From Stakelama sediminis (GTDB lineage: Bacteria; Pseudomonadota; Alphaproteobacteria; Sphingomonadales; Sphingomonadaceae): a stretch of 64,000 nucleotides of DNA. The position numbers and the translations under genes were made by a program. The stretch is taken from contig NZ_JACIJI010000002.1 of the NCBI RefSeq assembly GCF_014199335.1, positions 434,001-498,000 on the forward strand. Reading direction: 5' to 3'. Positions within the stretch are counted from its first letter, which is position 1, and every line of letters begins with the position of its first letter. Below are positions 1-9,169 of the stretch, one piece after another. The notes beneath the pieces are model-generated. The model searched no databases. It saw nothing but the letters and a program-made list of their open reading frames with translations, and had not been told where the DNA came from.

Positions 1-2
1 TA

Positions 3-1424
3 GATGATGATGCGGCGATCCGTACCGTCATCGTCACATCCCTGCGCCGTGCCGGTTTCGATATCCGCGTGGCTTCGTCGCTGGCGGAAATGGAGCGCGA
101 ACTGAAGCGCGCACGTCCCGACCTTCTGATTACCGATGTTGTCCTGCCGGATGGGGACGGGCTGGACAGGGCGGCAGCGCTGACGGAAAGTGACCCGGGT
201 CTGCCGATCATCGTTCTTTCCGCCAAGAATACCCTTTCAACGGCGGTTCGGGCCAATGAAGTGGGTGCGTTCGAATATCTGCCGAAGCCGTTCGATCTGG
301 ATGCGCTGACGGCGGCAGTGCGTGGTGCGCTGGATCGTAGTGTCGGGGATGCCGAAGAACAGGAGACATTCGCCGAAGACGCTGTCCCGCTCATCGGGCG
401 ATCGCCGGCGATGCAAGAGGTCTATCGCATCATTGCCCGCATGGTCTCCAACGACCTGACAGTGCTGGTTACCGGCGAATCGGGTACCGGCAAGGAACTG
501 GTCGCCCATGCCATTCACGACCTTGGCCATCGCCGTCGCGAGCCGTTCATCGCCCTCAACATGGCGGCCATCCCCCGCGAATTGATCGAGGCCGAACTGT
601 TCGGGCACGAACGCGGCGCCTTTACCGGTGCACAGGCGCGCGTAGCGGGTAAGTTCGAGCAGGCGTCCGGCGGCACCCTGTTCCTCGATGAAATCGGGGA
701 CATGCCGATGGAGGCGCAGACGCGATTATTGCGGGTTCTCCAGTCCGGGGAGTTCACGACCGTCGGGGGAGCACGCACCATTCGGGCGGATGTCCGTATT
801 ATCGCCGCAACCAACAAGGACTTGCATCAGCGCGTCGAAGCCGGGCAGTTTCGGGAAGACCTGTTCTATCGACTGAACGTCGTGCCGATCAACCTGCCCG
901 CGCTGCGCGATCGCAGGCAGGACATTGCCTTGCTCGCCCGCCATTTTCTGGACCGCGCGGCAGAAGAAGGTCTTCCGCGCAAGCGCATCGACCCCGCAGC
1001 GCTAAGCTTATTGGAAGAGCATGGCTGGCCGGGCAATGTCCGCGAGCTTCAGAATGTGATGCGCCGAATCGCGGTACTCGGCAGAGATGACGTGATCGAT
1101 GCGGAAGAAATCGCCGCGATGTTGGGTGCAGGCGAGGGGGGAAGTGCAGTCGAGCCCCTGCTTCCCACCAAAAATATTGCAGATGCCGTGCGTGCGCATC
1201 TGCGTCATATTGAACGCGAAAATCCGGCGTTGCTGAGCAATGGCGGATTATACGACCATATGATCGCACAGGTGGAACGGCCGCTGATCGAAACCATGCT
1301 CGCCCGGCATGACGATAATCAGTTGCGCACCGCGCAAGCGCTGGGAATCAACCGCAACACGCTTCGCAAGCGCCTCGACCTGCTGGGTATCGAGGCCGGA
1401 AAACGCGCCGAAACGAAGGACTGA
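3..1424 (+). CDS. ntrC: NtrC-type nitrogen response regulator (5' partial)
   Basis: Sigma-54-dependent activator of nitrogen-assimilation genes, phosphorylated by NtrB. The reading frame is open to the left edge: codons from base 3 read DDDAAIRTVIVTSLRR, the acidic pocket of a receiver domain, so the true start lies outside the window. Visible parts in order are the receiver with the phospho-acceptor in ITDVVLPDGDG, an AAA+ domain with Walker A GESGTGKE, the sigma-54 contact loop GAFTGA, and a C-terminal Fis-type helix-turn-helix (RTAQALGINRNTLRKRL). About 473 residues are present, close to a full NtrC. It leads directly into ntrY and ntrX, the usual alphaproteobacterial order. The intact GAFTGA loop separates it from NtrX downstream. 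Confidence 0.93.
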   Translation, partial: DDDAAIRTVIVTSLRRAGFDIRVASSLAEMERELKRARPDLLITDVVLPDGDGLDRAAALTESDPGLPIIVLSAKNTLSTAVRANEVGAFEYLPKPFDLDALTAAVRGALDRSVGDAEEQETFAEDAVPLIGRSPAMQEVYRIIARMVSNDLTVLVTGESGTGKELVAHAIHDLGHRRREPFIALNMAAIPRELIEAELFGHERGAFTGAQARVAGKFEQASGGTLFLDEIGDMPMEAQTRLLRVLQSGEFTTVGGARTIRADVRIIAATNKDLHQRVEAGQFREDLFYRLNVVPINLPALRDRRQDIALLARHFLDRAAEEGLPRKRIDPAALSLLEEHGWPGNVRELQNVMRRIAVLGRDDVIDAEEIAAMLGAGEGGSAVEPLLPTKNIADAVRAHLRHIERENPALLSNGGLYDHMIAQVERPLIETMLARHDDNQLRTAQALGINRNTLRKRLDLLGIEAGKRAETKD

Positions 1425-1484
1425 ATTGCATTATCCTGCAATTATGTGTTTTCCGCGCAACGCAGTTGTTGTAACCCGGCAACG

Positions 1485-3737
1485 ATGAATTCGGAAAGTT
1501 CGATTACTGCCGATCAGAGCGTGCCGCGTCGCGGCCTGCCGATCATGCCCTTGATCGAACTTGCGGTGCTGGCTTTTGCGATCGTTGCTGCCGTCGGCAC
1601 CTATATCCTGCTATCCGAACAGGATTCACCGAAATTGCTGACGCCGCCACTGGTGGCACTGCTGCTGATCGCCAACATGCTGCCCTGGATGGCGCTGCTC
1701 GTGTTGTTCGGGCGGAGGGTGGCGATGCGCCGCGCGGCGGAGTCTGCAATCGGAGGCAATGGGCGGTTGCATGTCCGGCTGGTGGCGATCTTTTCGCTGA
1801 TCGCCGCAGTGCCGATGGTGCTCGTCACCATCTTTGCCTCGCTGTTGTTTCAATATGGGGTGCAGTTCTTCTTTTCCGATCATGCCCAGGGGATGCTGGA
1901 AAACGCCTCTGCGCTGGCCCAGGAAAATTACAGTTGGGAAGTGAGTCGCGTGAACCGCGAAACGCTGACCATGACGAAGGATCTGAACTACTATCTCGAA
2001 AGCTACAGCTATGACAGCAAGGAGTTCGTTACCGGCTTTGGCTATCAGATTTACCGGCGCGAACTGAACCAGGGCAGGATTGTCCGCGCCGTACCGGGCA
2101 AGGAAATTCAGACACTCGCCATTGCCAACCCTGATGAGAGTGAAGACGAAAACCCGGTGACGCCTGCCATGATCGCGCAACTGCGTGCCGGCAAGCAAAG
2201 CGTCATCATCACCCGTCCCGACAGCGTCAATGTCGTCACGACGCTCAACAAGGACGACAATACCTATCTCTATACCCGGCGGATTTTTGAGAAGGAACTG
2301 GCGTCGCAAATCCGTCGCGGACGCACCATCGTCCATGATTATCAAACGCTGCGAACCCAGGCACGCAAGCTTCAGATCCGGTTCAATGCCGCACTGTTCG
2401 CCGCTTCGCTGCTGATTGTCGGCCTGGCCGTGTTTGTCGCGCTTCAGGTGGCCGACCGGCTTGTGCGTCCCGTCAGCGATCTGGTGGATGCGGCGCGGCG
2501 CGTGGCGGGCGGCGATATGGATGCCCGGGTTCCCGCACCGCAATCGGTGGATGAAATCGGCACACTCGCCAATGCGTTCAACCGGATGACCGGACGATTG
2601 CAGGAACAGACCAACGCTCTTGTCGCTGCCAATGCTCAGGCGGAAAGTCGGCGTGCATTGATCGAAGCGGTGATGTCGGGTGTACGCGCGGGCGTGATTT
2701 CGATCGGTGAGGATCGTAACGTCCGCCTGATCAACCGCTCGGCGATGGAATTGCTGCGAACCGGTGAGGAACCGCCGGTCGGCATGAAGCTGCATAGTAT
2801 CGCGCCGGAGCTTGATGCCCTGCTCGACGACGATGCCGGAGAGGCAATCGTTCAGATGACGGTCGGCGGGGAGGCAAAGACGCTTGCCGTCAAGATCACC
2901 CATGATGAGAGCAACCGTATCCTGACGTTCGACGACATCACCCAGCAACTGCTCGATCAGCGTCGTGCGGCATGGTCGGACGTTGCCCGACGCATTGCGC
3001 ACGAGATCAAGAACCCACTGACTCCGATCCAATTGGCTGCAGAGCGGCTGCAACGGCGCTATGGCGGCAAGATTGACGCTGACGACACAACTTTCGGCCG
3101 GCTGACCGAAACGATTGTCCGTCAGGTCGGTGACTTGCGGCGCATGGTGGACGAATTTTCCTCTTTCGCCCGGATGCCGAAACCGGTGTTCCGCGATGAG
3201 CTGATCGGCGATATTGTGCGCCAGACCGTCTTTTTGCACGAAGTTGCGCATCCCGATATTCGCTTCACCGTCGAACAGCAGGAACCGCCGCTGCATCTGA
3301 TCTGCGACCGTCGTCAGCTTGGACAAGCGATGACCAATGTCGTAAAAAATGCCGTCGAAGCGGTGGGCACGCGGCCCGATACCAGCATTGCGGGAGCAAT
3401 AGAGGTCAAGATCACGTCCGACGCGCAAAACGGCAAGGTTTGCGTCGCCGTGATCGATAACGGCATCGGCTTGCCGGTCGAACGCGACCGGATCGTCGAA
3501 CCCTATATGACAACACGCGCGCGTGGCACCGGACTCGGCCTCGCGATCGTCAAGAAGATCGTCGAAGAACATTTTGGAACAATAGAATTTTCTGACCGGC
3601 CGGAAGGGGGCACGATTGTGCGGCTGGTCTTTGATGCGCACTTGCTTGCCGGTCTTGCCGAAAGCCGGCGTGACGACCGCAGCGAACCGCAAACCGCGCA
3701 CCCATCCCTTACCCGTAGCAAGAGTGTTGACCAATGA
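1485..3737 (+). CDS. ntrY: NtrY membrane sensor histidine kinase
   Basis: Inner-membrane sensor kinase that phosphorylates NtrX. The 750 residues show about three N-terminal membrane helices, a periplasmic segment, a fourth helix, a HAMP linker (VADRLVRPVSDLVDAARRV), a PAS-like region, a HisKA box with phospho-acceptor His in ARRIAHEIKNPLTP, and a HATPase domain (IDNGIGLP, GTGLGLAIVKKIVEEH). I chose the ATG at 1485 (MNSESS) over an in-frame GTG at 1446; neither has a strong Shine-Dalgarno, so the start is moderately uncertain. The end overlaps ntrX by 4 bases (ATGA), implying translational coupling. Confidence 0.93.
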   Translation: MNSESSITADQSVPRRGLPIMPLIELAVLAFAIVAAVGTYILLSEQDSPKLLTPPLVALLLIANMLPWMALLVLFGRRVAMRRAAESAIGGNGRLHVRLVAIFSLIAAVPMVLVTIFASLLFQYGVQFFFSDHAQGMLENASALAQENYSWEVSRVNRETLTMTKDLNYYLESYSYDSKEFVTGFGYQIYRRELNQGRIVRAVPGKEIQTLAIANPDESEDENPVTPAMIAQLRAGKQSVIITRPDSVNVVTTLNKDDNTYLYTRRIFEKELASQIRRGRTIVHDYQTLRTQARKLQIRFNAALFAASLLIVGLAVFVALQVADRLVRPVSDLVDAARRVAGGDMDARVPAPQSVDEIGTLANAFNRMTGRLQEQTNALVAANAQAESRRALIEAVMSGVRAGVISIGEDRNVRLINRSAMELLRTGEEPPVGMKLHSIAPELDALLDDDAGEAIVQMTVGGEAKTLAVKITHDESNRILTFDDITQQLLDQRRAAWSDVARRIAHEIKNPLTPIQLAAERLQRRYGGKIDADDTTFGRLTETIVRQVGDLRRMVDEFSSFARMPKPVFRDELIGDIVRQTVFLHEVAHPDIRFTVEQQEPPLHLICDRRQLGQAMTNVVKNAVEAVGTRPDTSIAGAIEVKITSDAQNGKVCVAVIDNGIGLPVERDRIVEPYMTTRARGTGLGLAIVKKIVEEHFGTIEFSDRPEGGTIVRLVFDAHLLAGLAESRRDDRSEPQTAHPSLTRSKSVDQ

Positions 3738-5116
3738 GCCTTGATATTCTGGTAGTCGATGACGAGCGCGACATTCGTGAGCTGGTCGCTGGCGTCCTGG
3801 AGGATGAAGGATATGAAACGCGCAGTGCCGCCGACAGCGATGCCGCGCTGGAGGCGATAGCGCAACGCCGGCCTTCGCTCGTATTGCTCGACGTATGGCT
3901 GCATGGATCACGGCTGGACGGACTTGATCTGCTTGATGAAATCAAGCGCCTGGATCCGTCGGTTCCGGTGCTCGTCATCTCCGGACACGGCAATCTGGAC
4001 ACCGCGGTAGCGGCCATCCGAAAAGGCGCGGCCGATTTTATCGAAAAGCCGTTTGAAGCAGAACGGTTGCTGCTGCTCGTTCAGCGGGCAACGGAAACGG
4101 AGCGATTGCGGCGTGAAGTCGCATCGCTGCGTGCCACTGCCGGGCATGAAGATGACCTGACGGGCGGTTCGACGGCGATCAACGGCGTTCGCGCCACGCT
4201 CAAACGCGTCGCGCAAACCGGCAGCCGCGTATTGATCAGCGGCGGGCCCGGCACCGGCAAGGAGGTCGCCGCACGGCTGCTGCATGGCTGGAGCCAGCGC
4301 AATCAGGGGCCCTTCGTGATCGTCAGCGCCGCACGAATGACACCCGAGCGCGTCGAAGAGGAATTGTTCGGGGTAGAGGAGGGCAGTGACCTTGTCCGCC
4401 CCGGTCTTCTTGAACAGGCACATGGCGGCACGCTGTTCCTAGACGAAATCGCCGACATGCCGCTGGCTACACAGGGGAGGATTCTGCGTGTCCTGACCGA
4501 TCAGAGCTTTACGCGGGTCGGCGGTCAGCGCGTGGTAAAGGTCGACGTCCGGGTGGTTTCGGCCACGGCGCGCGATCTGAACGACGAAATCGCGGAAGGA
4601 CGTTTTCGCGAAGACCTGTTCTACCGGTTGAATGTGGTGCCGGTTACCATTCCTCCCCTTGCCGAAAGACGGGAAGATATCCCCCCGCTGGTTGAGCATT
4701 TCACCGCGCAATATGCGGCTTCGCGACGGGTACCTACGCCGGAAATCGCCGATGACGCCATGGTGGCGCTGCAATCCTATGAATGGCCGGGCAATGTCCG
4801 GCAACTTCGCAATGTGGTCGAACGCACGATCATTCTGGCGCCCGGCGATCGTATCGGCCGGATTGATGTCGACCTGTTGCCGCCGGAAGTGACCGGGGGG
4901 GCGGGGGACAGTAACGGCGGAATTACCGACGCGTCGATCATGGGGGCACCGCTGCGCGAAGCACGCGAAACCTTTGAACGCGAATATCTGCGCGTGCAAA
5001 TCAGGCGATTTTCCGGAAACATTTCGCGCACTGCGCATTTTATCGGCATGGAACGATCCGCACTCCACCGGAAGTTGAAATTGCTCGGCATCAATGAAAC
5101 GCGCAAGGACGACTGA
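3734..5116 (+). CDS. ntrX: NtrX response regulator
   Basis: Response regulator partner of NtrY, 460 residues. It has a receiver domain with the DDE pocket (VVDDERD), phospho-acceptor Asp in VLLDVWL and the Lys in FIEKPF. An AAA+ domain follows with Walker A GGPGTGKE, then a Fis-type helix-turn-helix at the C terminus (ISRTAHFIGMERSALHRKLK). Where NtrC has GAFTGA, this protein reads GVEEGSDLVRPG, so the sigma-54 contact loop is absent. From what is known of the NtrX family this is common in alphaproteobacteria and suggests it does not act as a classical sigma-54 activator. The ATG lies inside the ntrY stop region. Confidence 0.94.
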   Translation: MSLDILVVDDERDIRELVAGVLEDEGYETRSAADSDAALEAIAQRRPSLVLLDVWLHGSRLDGLDLLDEIKRLDPSVPVLVISGHGNLDTAVAAIRKGAADFIEKPFEAERLLLLVQRATETERLRREVASLRATAGHEDDLTGGSTAINGVRATLKRVAQTGSRVLISGGPGTGKEVAARLLHGWSQRNQGPFVIVSAARMTPERVEEELFGVEEGSDLVRPGLLEQAHGGTLFLDEIADMPLATQGRILRVLTDQSFTRVGGQRVVKVDVRVVSATARDLNDEIAEGRFREDLFYRLNVVPVTIPPLAERREDIPPLVEHFTAQYAASRRVPTPEIADDAMVALQSYEWPGNVRQLRNVVERTIILAPGDRIGRIDVDLLPPEVTGGAGDSNGGITDASIMGAPLREARETFEREYLRVQIRRFSGNISRTAHFIGMERSALHRKLKLLGINETRKDD

Positions 5117-5132
5117 CCGTCATGGTGGACGT

Positions 5133-5168
5133 CGGCGCTTGTAATCCCTAAAAAGGGTATGGGCGCCG
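5133..5168 (+). other. Two-tiered hairpin between ntrX and hfq
   Basis: CGGCGC (5133-5138) pairs with GCGCCG (5163-5168). Inside it CCCT (5146-5149) and AGGG (5154-5157) form a second stem around AAAA. There is no T-run after the outer stem, so this is a weak terminator candidate for ntrX or a structured part of the hfq leader. Confidence 0.35.
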
Positions 5169-5246
5169 GACGGGTGCTGACAACCGACGCCGGGTAGCGG
5201 CGCACAATCGCGGAAAACCGTTCCGCCAAAAATGAAGGCTGAGAAT

Positions 5247-5741
5247 ATGGCCGAAAAACAGACTTCCCTTCAGGATCTTTTTCTCAACGCCCTGCGCCGT
5301 TCGAAAACGCCGGTGACCATGTTCCTGGTCAAGGGCGTGAAGTTGCAGGGTATCGTGACATGGTTCGACAATTTTTCGGTGCTGCTGCGCCGGGATGGCC
5401 AGTCGCAACTGATCTACAAACATGCAATTTCAACGATCATGCCATCGGGGCAGGTGGATTTCGGCGACATTATCGATCGAGTCGCCGATGCCCAGAAGCG
5501 CGGCAATCCGACATTGCAGGAAATCTTCCTCAACGCGGTGCGCAAGGGCGACGAATCCGTCACCATGTTCCTGATCAACGGCGTCATGCTGCAGGGGCAG
5601 ATTGCCGCCTTTGACCTGTTCTGCATGTTGTTGCAGCGCGATGGTATGTCGCAGCTTGTCTATAAACATGCCGTGTCGACCATTCAGCCGGCCAACCCGC
5701 TGAATCTCGCCGAAGAACAGGCGAGCTCGGACGAGGATTGA
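5247..5741 (+). CDS. hfq: Tandem Hfq, two Sm domains in one chain
   Basis: RNA chaperone for small-RNA regulation. The 164-residue chain carries two full Hfq cores, about residues 6-66 and 90-150, joined by a short linker ([15 protein letters not shown]). Both have the Sm1 pattern (KGVKLQG / NGVMLQG) and the Sm2 YKHA motif. The first copy keeps the rim arginines (LRRSK) and LQD; the second is diverged (VRKGD, LQE). An ordinary Hfq is about 80-100 residues and forms a hexamer, so this protein probably forms a trimer of tandem units. I chose the ATG at 5247 (MAEKQT) over 5232 because AAGG lies about 8 bases upstream. It is followed by hflX, the classic hfq neighbour. Confidence 0.95.
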   Translation: MAEKQTSLQDLFLNALRRSKTPVTMFLVKGVKLQGIVTWFDNFSVLLRRDGQSQLIYKHAISTIMPSGQVDFGDIIDRVADAQKRGNPTLQEIFLNAVRKGDESVTMFLINGVMLQGQIAAFDLFCMLLQRDGMSQLVYKHAVSTIQPANPLNLAEEQASSDED

Positions 5742-7030
5742 GCACCGGGTTCGATCGCGAAGCCGACGACTTTGCTCGCGGCGCGCGCGCCGTCATCGTC
5801 TATCCCGAACTGGGCGATTCGGCGCGCGATAGCGATGCACGTCTTGAAGAAACCGCAGGCCTTGCCGAAGCCATTGGTATCGAGGTGGTTGAAAAGCGCG
5901 CTTTTGCGGTTCGTGCACCCAAGCCGGCTACCCTGCTGGGCAGCGGTCAGGTGGAAAGTCTGCATGAACTGATCGAGGAGCAGGGCGCACAGCTTGCCGT
6001 ATTCGATGCCTCACTCAGCGCGGTGCAGCAGCGTAATCTGGAAGATGCGCTGGGCTGTAAGGTCATCGACCGGACGGGACTGATCCTCGAAATCTTCGGT
6101 GAGCGGGCGCGCACAGCCGAAGGGCGGCTACAGGTGGAACTCGCGCATCTGGATTATCAGGCCGGTCGTCTGGTGCGAAGCTGGACCCATCTCGAACGGC
6201 AGCGCGGCGGATTCGGCTTTCTGGGCGGTCCCGGCGAAACCCAGATCGAGGCCGACCGTCGCCTGATCCGCGATCGCATGGCGCGTTTGCGGCGCGAACT
6301 CACGCAAGTCAGCCGCACACGCAGCCTGCACCGCGATCGCCGCCAGCGCGCACCCTGGCCGGTGATTGCACTGGTCGGCTATACCAACGCCGGAAAGTCC
6401 ACGCTTTTCAATCGCCTGACCGGTGCTGACGTCATGGCGGAAAACCTGCTTTTCGCGACGCTGGACCCGACATTACGCCAGATTCAGCTTCCCGGCATCG
6501 ACAAGGCGATCTTGTCCGACACAGTAGGCTTTGTGTCCGAACTGCCCACTCAGCTTGTCGCCGCGTTCAAGGCGACGCTGGAAGAAGTGGTATCGGCCGA
6601 CCTGCTGGTCCATGTCCGCGACATTGCCCATCCTGATACCGAGGCACAGCGTGATGACGTCGAATCGGTGCTGAAGGAAATCGGCGTAGCCGAACAGACG
6701 CCGCGGATCGAAGCCTGGAATAAACTCGACCTGCTTGACGAAGAGCAGCGAGCGGAAATCCGCGAATTGGCAGCACATCGTCCGGACGTCGCGCTGGTGT
6801 CAGCGCTCAGCGGGGAAGGGGTGGATGCCCTGCTTGACCGGATTGCCGACAAGCTGACCGCCGGACATCGTCGATATACGATTACACTGCCCTCCGCAGA
6901 TGGGGCCGCAGCGGCATGGCTGCACGCGCATGGTGAGGTGTTGTCGCAAGAGATTGCGGGCGACGATGCGCTATACGAGGTGCGTATGGCGCCGATGGAC
7001 TATGAACGCTTCATCCGCCGGAACGCTTGA
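5738..7030 (+). CDS. hflX: GTPase HflX, ribosome-associated
   Basis: GTPase that binds 50S subunits and helps rescue or recycle stalled ribosomes. The 430 residues show the HflX N-terminal domain with GSGQVESL, the arginine-rich segment around [18 protein letters not shown], and a G domain with G1 [10 protein letters not shown]3 DTVGF and G4 NKLD. The assigned start is a TTG that overlaps the hfq stop codon, giving [12 protein letters not shown]. No better start is visible in the next 30 codons, but the exact start is uncertain. It forms an operon with hfq. Its 3' end overlaps that of convergent mazG by 20 bases. Confidence 0.93.
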   Translation: MSTGFDREADDFARGARAVIVYPELGDSARDSDARLEETAGLAEAIGIEVVEKRAFAVRAPKPATLLGSGQVESLHELIEEQGAQLAVFDASLSAVQQRNLEDALGCKVIDRTGLILEIFGERARTAEGRLQVELAHLDYQAGRLVRSWTHLERQRGGFGFLGGPGETQIEADRRLIRDRMARLRRELTQVSRTRSLHRDRRQRAPWPVIALVGYTNAGKSTLFNRLTGADVMAENLLFATLDPTLRQIQLPGIDKAILSDTVGFVSELPTQLVAAFKATLEEVVSADLLVHVRDIAHPDTEAQRDDVESVLKEIGVAEQTPRIEAWNKLDLLDEEQRAEIRELAAHRPDVALVSALSGEGVDALLDRIADKLTAGHRRYTITLPSADGAAAAWLHAHGEVLSQEIAGDDALYEVRMAPMDYERFIRRNA

Positions 7031-7748
7031 CTTCCTGCCACAGCGCTTCCTTCGCATCGAGATCGAGGCCCGGAAAATCCTTCCCCGCGCGGGTTTCCAT
7101 CGCCCGAAAACGCCGTTCGAACTTACCGTTGGCGCTTCGTAGCGCAGCCTCGGCATCAACGCCGAGATGCCGCGCCCAGTTCACCACCGCAAACAACAGA
7201 TCGCCGACCTCTTCGGTAATATCGTCCGGAGTGGTTGCGTCCTCAACCTCATTCAGTTCTTCAGCGATTTTTGCACGCGCGCCGGAGGCATCGGGCCAGT
7301 CAAACCCGGTCCGGGCCGCGCGTTTCTGAAGCTTTTGCGCACGCATCAACGCCGGCAGACCCTGTGCGACACCGTCCAGAGCACCATGCTCTGCCCTGGC
7401 GCCCCGCTCTGTGGACTTGATTTGTTCCCATCCGGGGGAGGCGTCCGCATCCCCGAAAATATGCGGATGACGGCGTTCCATCTTATCGCTGATCGCGTTG
7501 ACGACATCGGCAAAAGCGAATTGTCCGGCTTCCTGCGCCATGCGGGCATGAAACACGACCTGAAGCAGCAGGTCGCCGAGTTCGTCTTTCAGAGCGTCCG
7601 GATCATTCCGGTCAATGGCATCGACCACTTCATAGGCTTCTTCGATCGTGTACGGTGCAATCGTCTCGAACGTCTGCACACGGTCCCATTCGCAGCCGGT
7701 TTTCGGATCGCGGAGCTTTGCCATGATGCGGAGCAGGCGTTCAGTCAT
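7011..7748 (-). CDS. mazG: MazG nucleoside triphosphate pyrophosphohydrolase
   Basis: Hydrolyses NTPs and dNTPs to monophosphates, cleaning the nucleotide pool and tempering the stringent response. At 245 residues it has two MazG repeats. The first carries CEWDRVQTFETI, TIEEAYEVVDAI and the metal-binding DELGDLLLQVVFH; the second carries KIAEELNEVEDA and EEVGDLLFAVVN. The length fits the double-domain enterobacterial type. It is convergent with hflX and stands alone, with 57 bases of AT-rich sequence upstream before the protease gene's stop. Confidence 0.94.
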   Translation of the reverse strand: MTERLLRIMAKLRDPKTGCEWDRVQTFETIAPYTIEEAYEVVDAIDRNDPDALKDELGDLLLQVVFHARMAQEAGQFAFADVVNAISDKMERRHPHIFGDADASPGWEQIKSTERGARAEHGALDGVAQGLPALMRAQKLQKRAARTGFDWPDASGARAKIAEELNEVEDATTPDDITEEVGDLLFAVVNWARHLGVDAEAALRSANGKFERRFRAMETRAGKDFPGLDLDAKEALWQEVKRSGG

Positions 7749-7805
7749 CGCAGGAGCCTCTTCTCACACTTATAAGTCAGTTCGATAATATACATTATGT
7801 TAAAT

Positions 7806-8408
7806 TCAATCGCTGTCGGATTTATCGGGTTCAAGGATCAGGACGCCCTTTTCCACCCGCCAGGAACCCAGCCGTGAGAGGAAATTCATGCCGATGACAT
7901 CCAGTCCCTGAAAGCTTGGCGCGACGACCACATGCAGGTCGTGCATTTTCAGGCTGCCCAGCGTCATGGTTTTGACCGTCGCCCGTCTGGCCGCGACGGT
8001 ACCGTTCGCGGTCTCGATCAGCACCGGATAGCCGCTGTCGCTGACATCCACTCCGGCGGCCGCAGCAGTTTGCGGCGAAATCGCCGTCATGGTCGCACCG
8101 CTGTCGATCAGCATGCGACGCTCCACACCGTTCAACCGGACCTGTGCCCAGAAATGGCCGTCGACGGATTGACGAATGCGCGTTGTATCGCCTTGCACGC
8201 TTTGATCGCTCAGGCCGATCCGTCCCGCCAGATCGACAAGCTGCTGCCGGTTATCAACGATAACAAAGATCAACCCGCCGATAATGACCCAGCCAAGCAG
8301 ATTGCGCACGATCGCTCGGAAGGAAAGCCTGCGCGCGCCAAGCGAGCTCACTACCAATATCAGGACCAGCACATAAAATACGACGTTGAGCGACTGATTA
8401 TCCGTCAC
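7806..8408 (-). CDS. Membrane-anchored retropepsin-like aspartic protease
   Basis: Single-domain aspartic protease of the retropepsin-like clan AA (the bacterial TIGR02281 type). The 200 residues begin with two hydrophobic helices (about 6-22 and 34-50) that anchor it to the membrane. The catalytic motif is LIDSGATMTAIS at about residues 119-130, and the flap-side motif DVIGMNFLSRL lies near the C terminus. As in retroviral proteases, one catalytic Asp per chain implies a dimer. It is the last gene of the long minus-strand chain and overlaps the MBL hydrolase by 4 bases. The substrate cannot be told from sequence. Confidence 0.85.
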   Translation of the reverse strand: MTDNQSLNVVFYVLVLILVVSSLGARRLSFRAIVRNLLGWVIIGGLIFVIVDNRQQLVDLAGRIGLSDQSVQGDTTRIRQSVDGHFWAQVRLNGVERRMLIDSGATMTAISPQTAAAAGVDVSDSGYPVLIETANGTVAARRATVKTMTLGSLKMHDLHVVVAPSFQGLDVIGMNFLSRLGSWRVEKGVLILEPDKSDSD

Positions 8409-9169
8409 GCCGCCAGTACCAGTCCGTCATAGCCCGGTTCCACCCCATCGGGCAGTTCGGCACATAGCGTGGCATAGTCCATGCTGTTGTCCATGTGCAT
8501 CAAAGCAACGCGACCGGGACGAAATTCGTCAATCCAGCCCAGCACCTCCGGCAGATTCGGATGGGTTGGATGCGGGCGTCGCCTCAGCGCGTCGACTACC
8601 CATATATCCAAATCCTTATAAATTTCTTTCATATCCTCCGTCATGATATTGAAATCAGTGGCATACCCAATCGATTTTCCACCGCATTCAAAACGCAGGC
8701 CGGAAGAAAATATAGTACCATGCGGCTGATCCGCGACACGAACTACAATGTCGCCGATCGTGATAATGTCGGGCAACGGCTCCGCGGCAATACTTGGCCG
8801 ATACCCGTGTCTGCCATTGAACGCATAGCCAAACCGCTGATCCAGCAGTTTCAGCGTTTGCGGGCGGGTCAGCCCACGAACCGGTTCGCCTTTAACGTGC
8901 ATAACCTGACGCAGATCGTCGATGCCGTGGCAATGGTCGGCATGATCGTGCGTCCAGATCACCGCGTCGAAATCGTCGATTCCGGCGGCGAGCAATTGTT
9001 CCCGCATATCCGGGCTGGTGTCGATCAGAATATGCGTGGTATCGGTCGAGACCAGCATCGACGCACGGGTTCGCCGGTTTTTCGGCTCTTGCGGGTCGCA
9101 AACACCCCAGTCATTACCGATCCTCGGCACACCGGACGAGGTTCCGGACCCGAGGATACGGATTTTCAC
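8405..9169 (-). CDS. MBL-fold metallo-hydrolase (PhnP/Lactamase_B_2 like)
   Basis: Metallo-beta-lactamase-fold phosphodiesterase-like hydrolase of 254 residues. The metal site is clear: WTHDHADHCHGID (HxHxDH), with a later His in MHMDN. The N terminus MKIRILGSGTSSGVPRIG and the early Cys in WGVCDP are typical of the PhnP-related subfamily acting on cyclic phosphates. It overlaps tatD by 4 bases upstream and the protease by 4 bases downstream. The pairing tatD-MBL after metG is a common alphaproteobacterial order. The precise substrate is unknown. Confidence 0.87.
   Translation of the reverse strand: MKIRILGSGTSSGVPRIGNDWGVCDPQEPKNRRTRASMLVSTDTTHILIDTSPDMREQLLAAGIDDFDAVIWTHDHADHCHGIDDLRQVMHVKGEPVRGLTRPQTLKLLDQRFGYAFNGRHGYRPSIAAEPLPDIITIGDIVVRVADQPHGTIFSSGLRFECGGKSIGYATDFNIMTEDMKEIYKDLDIWVVDALRRRPHPTHPNLPEVLGWIDEFRPGRVALMHMDNSMDYATLCAELPDGVEPGYDGLVLAA

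Noticed and set aside
1626..3911. 761-residue minus-strand open frame over ntrY
   Set aside because: Antisense shadow of ntrY in GC-rich DNA; its translation has no family motifs and ntrY has every kinase motif.
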